From Atrichornis clamosus (Eukaryota; Chordata; Aves; Passeriformes; Menuridae), in the NCBI GenBank assembly GCA_013400975.1, contig WBMZ01011587.1, positions 1 to 64,000 on the forward strand: 64,000 nt of DNA, in the 5' to 3' direction. The translations under genes and the position numbers were made by a program. The number at the start of each line of letters is the position of its first letter. The first letter of the stretch is position 1. Shown in pieces: positions 1 through 12,300 of this stretch. Below the pieces are notes generated by a model. It was given only the letters and a program-made list of their open reading frames with translations, searched no databases and was not told the DNA's origin.

Positions 1-172
1 TCCCAGAGGCCCCCGGCCCCCTCCCCAGCTGCAGCCCCGGCCCTCCCGGCGGCAGAGGCGGCAGCTCCCGGTACCCCCAGGTACGGGTCCCGCCAGGCCC
101 GGGCGCGGAGGGCGGACGGGACCCCGCGGGCGCCGGGAGGGATTGGCCGGGCGGCGGGGGGAGGCGGGCGGA

Positions 173-184
173 GAACATGGCGCC
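173..184 (+). promoter_or_regulatory. TISU/YY1-like element around an upstream ATG
   Basis: GAACATGGCGCC matches the TISU consensus SAASATGGCGGC at 11 of 12 positions and includes a YY1-type core (AANATGGCG). TISU elements are known to act both as promoter elements and as start sites on very short 5' UTRs. Whether this one is inside the transcript depends on the unmapped start site. Confidence 0.5.
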
Positions 185-203
185 GGGGAGCGGCGCGTGC
201 TGA
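177..203 (+). CDS. possible 8-codon upstream ORF
   Basis: An ATG at 177 in a strong context (A at -3, G at +4) opens an 8-codon frame, MAPGSGAC, that stops at TGA 201-203. This is 75 nt before the main IDE start. If it lies in the 5' UTR it could lower initiation at the IDE Met1 and favour reinitiation further down. It is a regulatory candidate rather than a protein gene. Its presence in the mRNA is not shown by the sequence. Confidence 0.35.
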   Translation: MAPGSGAC

Positions 204-278
204 GGCGAGCGGAGCCGGGCCAGGCGGCGGCGGCGGCGGCGGGGAAAAGCCGGTGCTGGCGGCGGGGCCGCCAGGGAT

Positions 279-391
279 ATGCGGCACCGGCTGTTCCCTG
301 TGCTGAGCCGGGCTCTGCCGGGCTGGACGCGCCCCTGGGCCGTCCCGGCCTCGCGCTCTTTCCCTCAGGGCCGGCGACTCAGCTCTCTCGG
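279..391 (+). CDS. IDE: IDE exon 1 (leader, residues 1-37)
   Basis: The start ATG at 279 has G at -3. The peptide begins [14 protein letters not shown] and is rich in Arg, Leu and Ser with no acidic residue, as expected for a mitochondrial presequence. It diverges from human IDE far more than the rest of the protein and adds four residues. The exon ends in phase 2 at GG|GTACGG. Confidence 0.9.
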
Positions 392-3300
392 GTACGGTGC
401 GAGTGCGTCGGGGCCGGGGCAGGGCCGCGGGTCCCGGCGCCGTGTAACCCGGGGCCATTGGGCCGGAGAGCCCCCGCTGTGTTGTGTAAGAGACGGCGGC
501 GCGGCCGGGCGGAGGCACCTTGTGCGTCCAGGGGAGCGCCCGCCCTACCCCGAGTGCGGCGGGGAGTCGGGGGAGCTCGGGCCGCGGAGCGGGGCCGGCG
601 GCTGAGCCTTCAGGGGGAGGCGGTGGGCGAGCACGGGGCGGCGGGGCCGCGTGTGTTGAGGAGCCCTGTGTGCTGTCCTGTGTCTTGCCCTGCTGCCCCG
701 GAGAGCCTGGGCTGACGTGCTCAGGTGACTGCAGCTGCACTTCCCTTGACAAAGTAAGCTTGGTCATTAGCCGTGCGGCTTTCGTTGCCCGGGGGTTTGC
801 TTTGTTGTTCTCCCCTCAAAAACCTCCGTGAATTTTCATGTTACTTTACTTGCCATGTCTTCCTAAGCCATAATTATGGGGAAAAAAAGTTTAAATTCTA
901 TAAGAAGAAACTGCTATCAGTTACTCAAACTTGATGGGAGCGGCCTCTTCAGTTTCTGACGAGTTGCCTGGCACTGGCTTTGTGCGGGGCTTGTTATTGC
1001 GTGTTTGTGTTACCAGTGTCACCAGCTCCAGTGGAGAGAGAGCAGCTAACCTCAATCGAGGGAGGAGCGGGCGGGAGGCTTCGCGTAGCTCACATTAGGG
1101 GCAAATTAAACTGCGTAACAACTCGGCAAAGTTTTTCCAGGAAGGGAGCTGGGGTAAGGACAAAGGCTAAGTTGTTTTCTTTCTTTCATTGACACTCCGT
1201 TACCTTAGTAGCCAAACCTATTTTTAATATTACACAAGTAAGAGACGTCAAAAGTAGCATCTTTCCGGGGAAAAACGTGAGTTATGATGACTCATACTGT
1301 CGGTGCTCATGTGTGAAAATTCGGATGCACTGGTAGTGTTCATTATTGCTATGCATCAGAATTGTAAAGGTAATCCACAGTGTGTTTTTCAGGCTGTAGT
1401 TTCTCCTGGTATATTACTCCTCTTTAAGCATGTGAATATATGCAGCATTTGGACTTTATACATGTGAGTAGGCCTGTTATGTTTTCATACTGCCTACAAC
1501 AATGACTTAAACATCTATTTAATTTTAATTGTGAATTAGGATTTACATAAATGATAATGAAATGAGAACAGGCATAGTTCTTTCATGTGATGATTTTTTT
1601 AAGATGTGAAAATTAAGAATCTTTTTTTCAGTTACATGTTTCCTGTTTCCATGTCTGTATTTTGTTCATGCTTTCACATTTTTCTTCAGCTTTAACTTTT
1701 TCTTTTCATAATATTTTTAATCTTCATCTGTGTATCAAGAGGCAGGATAATTTCTCTGTTACAATTTACCTCCTTTTTGTCTCATGTACAGCATTAAAAT
1801 TATCTATTCTAGATGGGCAGTCCTTAGAAGGATTCATATTTCTATATTTGCCTGCTTTTTTTGCTCCCTTTCTCCTTTCTGTCTTCAGTCAGTGTAAGGC
1901 TGTGACTTAATCCCTAGGATAAAATGGTACCTTTGGGTGTGTCAAGCATATAACTTATTTTGCACGTGAATATAGAGAAGCACCTCCCTACCCTGTTAGG
2001 TCCAGAAGAAAGAGGGAAGGAACAAGAAGTTCATTACTTCCAGTGTTTCACTGAACTGGAAGGTACTAGGCTCCTGGCTAGGGGTTATTGCTGGTTATTA
2101 CAGAAGTCATTTAATGAAAATGCTGTCAGACCATTTGAGAAATTGCATGTGGGATTGAGACTTTTGATATGTTAATTCTGTTGTATTAGATGCTTTTATA
2201 GTAACTTCGGTATGTGGTCTTTTAGCAACATAGAAATCAAAAAGTTTATATAAAAATCTAGAGAAATTGCTTTAATCAGTTTTGTGTCTGGTTATGTATT
2301 TGTATATGCATGATCTGTCAATGAATGTCTTTTGCTTTCAGCTTTAATGATGTTCATAGGTTGATAAAATATTCTTATGAGATAGCACTATATGTATATA
2401 ATAAGGTGAATTTTGATGGATCTTGTTTGAAAGTTGTTGCGCTATAGCTTTCTATTAAGATATTACCTTCTGCATCTTGTTTTTAGAATGAGTCAGAACT
2501 ACAGTTTGCCTGAACAATTGAGATGGAAAAAAATGCTGTAGAGCTGAGAGTTTATTTATAATGTTAACAGTAGAACTAGAATTGAATTGTTCAAAATAGT
2601 GAAAACTAAACTACAGAGTAGGTGAACAGCCAGGGCTTCCTTTGTTGTAATACACCGCTGACTCTTGTAAACTGTTCGTTGTTATGGGTTTGTTGGTTAT
2701 GTCAAAGCTCTAGTGTTAGATAAGCAGTTGCTTTTAATGTGGGATTAGTGTGCTTTTAATGATTCAGAATTCTAAAGTTCTCTCTGTTTTTGTTGCTAGA
2801 TCAGATTTTCTTGCCAGTTCTCTCATCTTTCTGTGAATTTCTTGTTGTTATGCAGTATAACTGAAGTTTTAGTCTCATCTTGTTTTTTTTTGATTCAGAC
2901 CTCACAAGTTTTTCTTTCTGAGGGTATAAGACAGATGGTGGCATAAAGCATTAAGTGAGTTGGCTTTACAAAGAGTTTTGGGCAATCTGATGTGCTGCTT
3001 GAAGATAAATTCTGTGAAATACACATCAAAACACAGAGTAAAGCATAGAGGTCTCTCCTGTAGCATCCAGTTTGATGTTTCCTGTGGAGTGTGCAGGGCC
3101 ACGCGCTAGACACCACCACTGCTGGGATTGTGGACCAAACTCTGCAGCTGTGGGGTGATGGAGCAAAAATGTCGGGGGGGGGGGGGAAGAAGAGGGAATG
3201 AGAACCACTGGTTTGCAAGTACTCAATGAATAAAGCAGTTAATGGAATTAATGAGTACATTTCTTAAGAAAATGTGTAAAATGCACTTTCAAGCAGCTGG

Positions 3301-6300
3301 TCACGTAGCACAGAAACTAGTCTGATCAGTCATGTTCTTAACATGCAATTTGAAAATACTGATGCAAGCCAGATTAGTGAAAATTTTAATGATCCTAAAT
3401 TTTAATGACATCTAAAGATTAAAACCAGATAATTTTACTAAAAAAAACCCCAGCCAACCTTTTAAATAATCAAAGACTTCAAAACCCTTTTGGAATTTCC
3501 CTAATTTTCAGCAATTTTGTGAAAACTTGAAGCAAAAAATTGCTAGGGAAAGATGACTTTTCATTGTTTTATTTCTGGTGAATGTGATTAAAGCTTGTGC
3601 CCCTTGTTTGGGGCAATTTTTGAGGAAATAGGAAAAGTAAGATCAGGTGATTTAGAGATGTAAAAAAACTCATTCTTTATTGCTGTGTGTAAAATGAGAT
3701 TGTATAAGGTTCTGCCTTTTTGTATGACTTTTTTACCCAGTGCTTTGGAAACTGTGGAGTGGTCAAGGACTGTAGATTTAGGGCAATAAATTAGCTTTAT
3801 GGTGTCTTGATTGTATATCCCATCTCATTTGGCCAACACATCATGTTACTTCTCAGGCCAGTTACTCAGATGGCGCCTGATCTTACATGTGAAGCAACCA
3901 GGGCCCTTGTTTTTGCCAAGTTCACACGTGGTATGGTCTCATTAATGCTACTGGTAATTCCTCTACACTGGTGTTACCGCTGTTTCGGCTGTCATTTTGG
4001 CAGTGAAGTCTGTGGCAGACCAAGTTTTACTGCTGTGATCTAGAAGTTGTAGAAGCTGGAGTCTTTTGAGAGCAAGAGCAATGCAGGCATCTGCCCTGGC
4101 CACCATCATTAGGAGGGAATTTTCTGAGTCAATTACAGACTTGGCAAAAGGCTGTACACTGAGGCTCTGAAAATGCTTTAATTGTAGCGAGACTTTAGAA
4201 TTCTTCAAAATGAACTACATAACAAAACCTTATAAATATTCATCATCTTCAAACTTGCCTGATTTGGCATGATTAGTTGTTCTTAATAACTTGGGAACAC
4301 TGATTAAATCATTGTGAGTCTTTGTAGTTGGATCTTTTGTGTATGAAGTAGTATGCCGAATTCCTGATGAGTTTAAAAGTGATAAAACATGTTAACATTT
4401 TGGACAGTTTATCTGCTTATGCAGTCTGTCTGCCTGTGCATGCAATCAGAATTATTTAGCTCAGCATCAGGAATGTGTTGGGATCTCATACATTCTCTAG
4501 CTTCATGACAAGCAGATTCACAGAAGATTGATGCTTTATAGATGTTGAATCATGAAGTATTTTAGTCTCTAAATGTCTAAAAGAAGGATTGCTAGCTTTG
4601 TCTACTGATGAACCTGTAAGAGTTAGGGATAGTCTGAAGAATTCATTTTGGTAATGTTTACCTGAATTAGTTTAATTTGTTGATTTTTATTTTTTTGAGG
4701 TCACTCTTTCTCCACTCCAGTTTTATTACATTCTTGATAACAGAACTTAAAATATTTGTGTGATTTTTAGAAAAAAAACCCTGTACTGCCTACAGTTCTG
4801 TCTAAAAAAAAAGTGTATTTTTATTGTAACATACAGGTGAATGGAGAAGTTAAGAGAGTAGGTAGATTGTTGATTGTCTTTCTGGTAACATGACTGTTAC
4901 ACATATAAGGATATCACAGTGCCATCAAATTCGACTGCTATCATGATCAAAAGTAGGTGCAGAAGACAAACAGGAGGGGTGAAGACCTGTCCCAAGAATG
5001 CAGGTTTACGTGGTTGTTGCAAAACCATGAGCTTGCAGCTGAAGAAGTTCAAGGACTCCTCCAGAGTGCTCAGTTCAGTGCTGTCATTCTTGTAAGAGAA
5101 GTGAGAAAACTTTGGCTGGTAGTTCTGCAGCACCAGGCCTACTGCCAAAGCACACAGCACTTCTTTCACTGCACACATTGGCAGCTGGAAAAATCTTCGT
5201 GTAAACCAAGATGGATTAGTAAATAACATAGAGAACAGGTTGCCAGTGGTAACTCTCTTGCAGGACAGAACAGAGAGAGGTTTTCACTCAACAAAGGTTT
5301 CACTTCACTCTGGTAAATGGTAAGCAGCTAGTTGCATAAAAACTTCAAGGAAACCCAAATTTTAAGGCAACTCATATAAATGGAAAGCAAGCATCAAAAT
5401 CTGCTCAGATGGTAACTTGCCATTCATCTGGAGCATACCTATATACTAGCACTTCAGTATGTGCAGACTGTTGTGACAAAAAAATATTGAAAAGCACTTT
5501 GGAGTTTGTGCCTTGGGGGTCATATTTTTATTAGCTAGTCACATTCTTGCATTGAAGCAACCCTCAGGAGCTTCTGTTAATTGGTTTTCAAATATGGTCC
5601 TTTAATTGTTCAAACATTGGACTTAGATTTGACTACACTGGCTAATTTTTAATTAAAGTGAGTTTACTAAAATAACTTTGAGAGATTAAAATAGTGAGGC
5701 AGAATCATATATCACTTAATCCCACTCTGTAATACTCTGTTTGCAGGTGAAACCTGGCATCCCCAGAGAGCCTTGCTGGTTCTGAGAGACTGACTGCCTG
5801 GAAATGATTACAAAAATGAAACCTCAAAGAATAGAATATAATTTCACCTCAAAGCACTGTAATTGAAAATTCAGTGTTGGTTTTAACTGATACTTGCCTT
5901 GTACAAGTGAAGTAATTTTGATGAGGAGGAAGAACATTTCCTGTTCATTGCGTAGGGACACTGTTCTCTGTTCAGAGACACCCATTCTTTTCTTCTACCT
6001 TTGTCTTCTTGCCACCTGTAATTTTTGAGGAAGTGAGAGAATTTCCAATGCCACAGTAATGCTTTGTATTTGTTCCTGCTGTTTTGGCTTTATTGGAGAT
6101 CTTTCTCTGTTGCTTCTGTTTAGTGAAAGTAGTATGGCAATATTTCCTTTAATGTTTTTGTTAGGATATTAGCTCTGCAATAATCATAGTGCCTACTTTG
6201 TGGAAGCATTGCTTTGTTACTGACCAGCAACATCCAGTGCTCACTGTAATGATAGCACAGCAAGTAGACATAGTACTTCAGGACAGCATCTGAACATGAC

Positions 6301-9300
6301 TTTAAAAATTAAGCTACTTCTCAAAAAATAACAAATACAGAATTCACTTTGGTTTTCTTACTGTTTTTTTTGCCTGTGGTTAAAAACAATTCTATTGTCA
6401 AAAAGTGGTTTGTAGAGTTTTAGGATTCTGGTGCGAAAGAATGGAATGTGGTATTTTTATAAAGCAATTACAATTAAAGAACTTAAAAGCTGCACAGGAG
6501 AACAGTCATATGAGGGAGTGTTTAGTATTAGATCTTACAGTTTACTCCTTAATAAAAAGTAATGGTATAAAAGCTCTCTCTGAAGTGAAACGTTCTTTTC
6601 TCACTTTTACATTGTAGTAACATAACACCAGGAAGAACAGTACTTAAGCAGGAAAGTGTTGATCTTGTTTTTTTGACGTTTTTCCGTCCAGGAGTATTGC
6701 ATAGTTGATCAGTTTTTGCTTTTATCTGAATTGTCTGGTATTACAGTTCAGTTTGCAGCAAAATAATTATAGGTTAATCGTGCAAACCCTTTTGAAGTTA
6801 GAGAATGTTGTATTCACAATGCCCATTGAAATAACAATGAAGATGGAGATACAAGTTTTAAGTCCTTGGTTTGAAGGCTTAATTACTGATTTTGTCCTTT
6901 TGCAAGTGGTAGGATTTTCCCGTACTGGAATTTTACTACCAAGCTGGAGGTAGCCTATAAAGGAGGCAGAAGTAGGGAATGATAATAAAATGAAGTGGAG
7001 GTGTGTACAGCTTCGCAAGACATCAATTGAAATCTCATAAGGTTTCATAGCTGCGTAATTTGATGAATCACATTGGAAAGATGAGTCATCTGAACAAACA
7101 GTAAAGTTCTGTGACTTGATGTGGTGTAGAAATAACAAGGAGATATCAGATGTCAAGGAAATTGTATAACATTTTAAAAAATCACACAATTTGAGTATAG
7201 TATATATGTGTCTTCTGATAAGCAACTACTATGTTAATGAGATAGAATATTCTAGCTCAAAACCGAGTTATAGGTGTTCATTAGCAGACGTGGAATCAGG
7301 AGATTCAGAGACGACCTTGTTTGCCTGCATATACTTACATCTCTCAATCCAGCTTGTGTGCAAGTGAAAAACATTTAGGAACAGTTTAGTTACTGATTTT
7401 CTTACATGAAAAATAGTATCTATTCTCACTTCATAAATTTTACACAGTATCTTAAGTTTAGTAGAGTATTTCTACTTAAATTTGAACATGAAAGCATTTT
7501 TTAATTGTAAGCATGATTTGTATCAGTGCTATTGATGCAGAGAAAGATCTGTTGCAGTACTTGGAGTAATCTTTGTATTTCAGCGGTATCTGCATTTTTT
7601 CAGATGAAGGAGGCCCATAGATATTCCAAGCAGGATTAGTCTGAGTACAGGGTTAAACTAGTGGATAAATGACCAGTTTAAATGAGAGTGTACATATTTA
7701 AATTTAAATTTGGCATTTCAGCTACTGTTTAATGATTACATGTGACTGCACTTTTTTAAAAAGTATTTCACAGTGTAAGAATGATATTTTACTAGGGGAA
7801 CTGTTTCTTTCTAAATGCATTGAAGGGCACATTTTAAAAAGTTACTTCATATTGTTTATGGCTTTTGCTTAGAGACATTCTGATTCTGAATCAGTCACAC
7901 TTAGTTTCTTAGCATTTCAAAATTGTACCATTAAAGAAGCATGTCTTGTAGCATCTGTTAAATTAATAGTAGTTTAAACATGTGAGACAATCTATTCCTG
8001 TTTATCATGCCAGTTCTTCAGTGTGTTTTTATGGCAATATTGCAAACAGTGTTACCATTTCTTGCTTGAATGTACAAATTCAGTGGTCTGTTAGTAAAAT
8101 TTTATCTGACCATCACAAAGTTGTTACGTTCATAATATAATCAGCAATTCAGATACATGAAATACTTTCCTGAAGTTTGAAGCTATACTTGAGATTGCAG
8201 TGTATGCTTAATTTAATTTAATTTTTATCATAATCAAATAAGGGGGTGACATTTATTAAGTTTGGGTTATTTAAATTACAGTTAGTATGCAACTTAAGCA
8301 TTCAGTTAAGTGTTCTACATTTTCATTGTGTTTCGTGATCTTCTGGGGTTTTTTTGTTTTAACAGCAGTATCTCTCAGGGTCCGAATTTTAGGCAAATTC
8401 AGTGAATTTTGCGCAGAATAGAACTTCTTTCAGTCAGTATTTTCCTGTATTGTTTAGCATAATATTAAAATATTAGCAAGGCTAAAGTGAAAATAGTAAG
8501 TGAAATTCCTTCTGTTTTCTTTAAGGTTTCAGGAGACAAACAACAAAATGAACAATCCAGCTATTAAGAGAATAACAAATGAAATTATCAAATCACCTGA
8601 GGATAAGCGAGAATATCGTGGACTGGAACTGGCAAATGGCATTAAAGCTCTTCTCATTAGTGATCCCACCACAGATAAATCTTCAGCAGCACTTGATGTG
8701 CACATAGGTATTCCATTCATGTTGTGTTCATTATGTCATTAAAAAAAATGCTTAAAGTTTTGGTATCTTGATGCAAATAACTGACAGGAGAGGTATGCAG
8801 TTGGCAGCCTAGCCTTTTGTTGTAATTCATAGTTTGTTTAATTCTTTGACACATCAAGTTGAAAATTATTAGAGCTAAATGTTCTTATTGTACTCTGTGT
8901 TTACTCAAGTGTAGCTCATGCAATCGAAAGACTGCTTTTAACCATTAAGTTTCATGTTATGAAAGATCTTTTGTAAGCAGAAAAGGGGCGTGTGCAAGTG
9001 CAATTATTTCAGACAGCTCCATCTGTCACGTCAGACTTTTTTTCATGTTAAGTTGTTGATGTGTAGAGGTGAGAAAATGCTGTAGTGCTCGAGAAGTTGG
9101 AGAGACACTCCCTAACTTCAGTGATGCTTGTGTGGAAACAGAAATATGGTAAATAGAAGGGGGAGGCAATTTCTTTGACTCTTTGGAATAATGGAAGCCT
9201 TTTCTTATATCTGAGGTATTTCTCAAGTTTGTGCAGTTTTTCAGTTGCTTGGAAAGTATTATGCATGTGTGCATAACCTAAACATCCTCTTGCCATGTTT

Positions 9301-12300
9301 ATAGTTGGGTGCTCTTGCTGCAGTTTGTGTTAGAGCAGAAGTAATAGAGTGACTTTGAATACTTCTGGCCTTTTCTGTTATGAGGATGGCTGTCCCAGAT
9401 CATAATCTAGTTCAGACGATCCCCGGTGTGGTTTTGTTTAGGTACTATGACTGCAGCATCCAATTCTGCACATGTACTGGAGGAAATGTATCTGTTGCCT
9501 TCATGCCTACTCTCCCACTGCACATTGCTGCCCACTCCAAAGCTGGACTGCCACACTCAAACTTCCGCCTTTCTGTCTTCCATTCCTCCAAGTCATTGTT
9601 GTCTTTTAATCTGTTTTCCTTCACACCTACTAGCGGGCCATCCATAGCTGCTTGTGTTTAGACAATTACAGGTTATCACTCATCCTGTAAGCCACTGGAT
9701 AAATACCTTCTTAATTATGGTTGGCAATTGCTGCCTTTTAACACAATGCAGTTATTAAAGTTAAGGTTTAGAATTCAGAACAGTGTGATGTGCCATCTCT
9801 TTACAGATTATGAGTCATGGACTTCAATTGAAAATTGTACAAGGAAGTGTAAGCTGATCTGGAGAGGCAATTTGAGACACTAATTGGTTCAGTAACTAAT
9901 TCTAATTTAAAAAAAAAAATTAAGATTAAGTTTAGTTGACTGTAGTTGCACAAGTGTCTCCTTACAGCTACAGAATTGATATAATTGCCTGAAGCAACAT
10001 ACTGTAATATAGAGCACTTTAAAAGACTTAATGTTCTAGTATTACTTTTTATGAACGGTTACATGAAATTTTTCCTCCTGCAGGATCCTTGTCTGATCCC
10101 CCCAACATTGCTGGGCTTAGTCATTTTTGTGAGCATATGTTGTTCCTGGGAACCAAGAAGTATCCAAAAGAGAATGAGTATAGCCAATTTCTAAGTGAGC
10201 ATGCCGGGAGCTCAAATGCTTTCACGAGTGGTGAACATACCAACTATTACTTTGATGTGTCACATGAACATTTAGAAGGTGCACTAGACAGGTAAACACA
10301 TTTTTTTTAGTATTTAAATTTTTGTTATATAGGTTCTACATGAATTTATTAGTGTAAAAGTTTCTTGATAGTTCTATCATTATGATACTAAAAAAGGGTT
10401 GAAAGCACTGTCTTTTGTTAAAATTGATAACCAGATATTTTTCAGTTCAAAAATCTTGCTCAGGTTTTTTTCAACTAGCAGAGTTCTTCATTGATGCAGA
10501 ATTTTTGAAGTTAAAATGTTGTGTTTACATTGAATATTTTTGGAAATGCGGGGCACAGAATATGAATTTATGCATTGTACAAATATTGTAATCAAATGCT
10601 GTGCTTGCCATGGGATTCTTATCAACAGCAAAAGAAGTGTAAAGTCTAGAAATTTGTTAGGATGCTCTTAGTAGAGGGAACTTGCTGAAATCTCTGTGTT
10701 TTGTGGGAGGGGACAGAAATTGAAAGGCGTGTGGTCAGTAAGGTGGAGTGAGTTTTCTCTTTGGCTTCTCCCTGGATGTCTGACAAGGCTTACTTGATGG
10801 TTGAAATCAAGAGCCTCTTGCAGCTAAACCTCAAAACAGGAGAAATGTTCATTTTGTGAATTGTCGTGCAGGGCCCCTGATTCTTGTAGTACCTTATATG
10901 ATAAATATGTTGCTTTCTGCATTTATACATAAAGAATTTGAGAAATAAACGTACTGAATCGGTGTCTAAACTGTTACAGAATTTATAAGTTCTGCATTAA
11001 AAAATAATGTATTCAGCTCTTTTTAGGAGGTACCAAGCTTTATACTTTCCTGTTACAATTTATGTACAGTACTCTTGGCTTGAATTTTTTGTCTTTAGAT
11101 TTGCCCAGTTTTTCCTGTGCCCTCTTTTTGATGAAAGTTGCAAAGATAGGGAAGTGAATGCTGTTGATTCTGAGCATGAGAAGAATCTGATGAATGATGC
11201 CTGGCGGTTGTTTCAATTGGAGAAGGCTACTGGAAACCCCAATCATCCCTTCAGTAAATTTGGAACAGGTTTGTCAGAATATAATTATCCATTTGGGTTC
11301 TGTGTAACATACGTAGTATTGTTGTTTATATAAAATTGCTAAAGACAGACTGAAACAATTCCCTTATTTTCCTCTCCATACATGTTTAGTATGGTGCTTT
11401 ATCACATTTTCCACATCATAGACCAAACAAAGCTAGACAAAAGCATAGGAAAAAGAGTGATCCAAGACTTGGAATACAATAATGAAGCAACCTATATGAT
11501 TCTGATAATTAGTGCAGTGAGTGCTATTTTCTGGTTATTGGATTTGTCATAATTTGGTACTGTTAGGTCTTTGTGCATAACAAAGTGAATGCTTAAATTG
11601 TTGTTAGCCACATGCTTTTTGTTAACTAGTATTGCATTTAGCCTAGCTGACAGTGACTAGGTCAAATCAGAAAGATAAGCAAAGTACTGTGAAAATTACT
11701 GAGTAGGAATATAGAAACAGAATGTTAACGATAGAGCACAACAGTGGGAGATGGATAGAGAAAATGATCTTGGACAATCCCAATCTCATGGCTGGTTTTT
11801 TTTTGTTCTGGTTTAATTATTCACAGAATACTTAGTAACAATTTAAAATAAACACCCCAAAGCCTCAATTCAAAAAGCATTGAAGTAAGATACCATCGTT
11901 CTGGTCAAAACCACAAATGTTTGATACTTTGGTAGAAGTTTAAATGTTGAGTGTTTTTTTTTAATAGGAGTTATTTTCTACATGAACTTATTTTTGAACT
12001 GTTAAAGTAATGGCTGCACTGTTTAATCATTGAGCATAAATGTGTTTTGTGGCTGGGTCGGTTTGCTCTATGAATAATTGACTCAAATATTGGATACAGT
12101 AAGATGGTGGGAGAGCAGATAATGGGCTGTAAGGGCGTGTTTCTTCTTCTGTCTCAAGAAAGACAAGAATACACTTGCAATTGTTGACAGAGGGCATAGT
12201 TACGGGTCTGGTAGCCACCTGCCACAAGAGCAGGTATTGCTCTGTTGTCCAGTAAAGAGAAGGGCTGTCTATAAAAGTGAAACTATAACTAAATTCTCCA

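Larger units (their letters stand above)
1..720. promoter_or_regulatory. IDE: CpG-island promoter of IDE
   Basis: The first 0.7 kb is very rich in G, C and CpG, and the sequence turns AT-rich after about 720. Visible motifs are an inverted CCAAT box (ATTGG, 142-146), GC boxes (GGGCGG at 149-154 and GAGGCGGGCG at 161-170) and a YY1/TISU-like element at 173-184. There is no clear TATA box. This fits a broadly expressed CpG-island promoter. If the YY1-like motif lies just inside the transcript, as it often does, transcription starts near 150-175; this is inferred. A (GGC)6 run at 223-240 lies in the presumed 5' UTR. Confidence 0.85.

Noticed and set aside
1..170. A second, divergent gene sharing the CpG island
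   Set aside because: Possible in principle for CpG-island promoters, but the window ends too soon and no first exon or splice donor on the minus strand can be supported.
143..715. Open frame of 190 codons across the CpG island
   Set aside because: GC-rich DNA has few stop codons. The frame has no recognisable domain, is rich in Gly, Arg and Ala as expected from base composition, and overlaps the true IDE exon 1 in another frame.
6767..7225. Minus-strand open frame of 152 codons in intron 1
   Set aside because: No recognisable domain, AT-driven composition, and no promoter, repeat or pseudogene signature around it. It is most likely chance.
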